From positions 105,439 through 169,438 of the forward strand of contig NZ_FTOI01000008.1 in the NCBI RefSeq assembly GCF_900156725.1: a stretch of DNA of 64,000 nucleotides. The letters run 5' to 3'. The notes under the pieces were generated by a model. That model was not told where the DNA came from, ran no database searches, and saw nothing but the letters and a program-made list of their open reading frames with translations. The translations under genes were made by a program, and so were the position numbers. Below, one piece after another: positions 63,976-64,000 of the stretch. How positions within the stretch are numbered: position 1 is the first letter of the stretch; each line of letters opens with the position of its first letter. The stretch comes from Kaistella chaponensis. GTDB lineage: Bacteria; Bacteroidota; Bacteroidia; Flavobacteriales; Weeksellaceae.

Positions 63976-64000
63976 CACCACTCAAAAAAAGAGTAGCGAA

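Overview
The window looks like a piece of chromosome from a flavobacterium of the family Weeksellaceae (Chryseobacterium, Kaistella or Epilithonimonas type). The evidence is AT-rich DNA, a SusC/SusD pair whose SusC starts directly at the plug region, BshC (bacillithiol), a GYDIA-type GHMP kinase, a PspC-GNAT pair, an ExbB-ExbD-ExbD-TonB cluster, and many start sites preceded by the Bacteroidetes -7 box TAnnTTTG. No species can be named from sequence alone.

Left chromosomal part (1-16902): the 3' part of infB, a SusC/SusD outer-membrane uptake pair, a putative porin, bshC, a LysM/periplasmic-binding lipoprotein-like protein, fabD with a GHMP kinase, pckA, and a small VTT/DedA-like membrane protein.

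Integrated element (about 16903-37518, 20.6 kb): an integrative mobilizable element inserted at the 3' end of the tmRNA gene ssrA. It is bounded by an 18-bp direct repeat of the ssrA 3' end and carries a 19-bp repeat near each end. The left half is the mobility module: tyrosine integrase, an HTH excisionase-like protein, a DUF3987 ATPase, an iteron-like array, a frameshifted zinc-finger/primase-like gene, a candidate oriT, a MobC-like protein and an HUH relaxase. No conjugation apparatus is present, so transfer would need a helper. The right half is defence cargo: a PD-(D/E)xK nuclease-methyltransferase (type ISP-like without a helicase), an 1859-residue archaeo-eukaryotic-type primase plus reverse transcriptase with a phosphoribosyltransferase-like C-terminus, and a two-gene unit. 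In that unit a small protein and a 1130-residue TPR-GreAB-C-PIN protein share a matched glycine/asparagine-rich motif, at the C-terminus of the first and the N-terminus of the second. This is the most interesting signal in the window: it looks like an amyloid- or beta-solenoid-type signalling pair wired to a predicted RNase. The element also supplies a new terminator for ssrA. The old ssrA terminator is stranded 20.6 kb away beyond the left attachment site.

Right chromosomal part (37519-64000): ssrA itself; two paralogous CarboxypepD_reg-like proteins, the second broken by an in-frame stop; SIMPL protein; GNAT-PspC pair; a GH92 glycosidase and a divergent small protein that both appear to lack their 5' ends at the same junction; a lipoprotein; alpha/beta hydrolase; dsbD and tilS; OmpA lipoprotein; O-methyltransferase; NlpC/P60 peptidase; waaA; a glycosyltransferase pair; leuS; and a TonB energy-transduction cluster (exbB, two exbD, tonB, a small membrane protein, a PstS-like lipoprotein and a TPR protein). 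The window ends on a near-perfect strong promoter that probably drives a stable RNA operon just outside.

Several genes carry single-site disruptions: two possible frameshifts and two in-frame TAA codons. They may be real decay, but residual sequencing error should be excluded.
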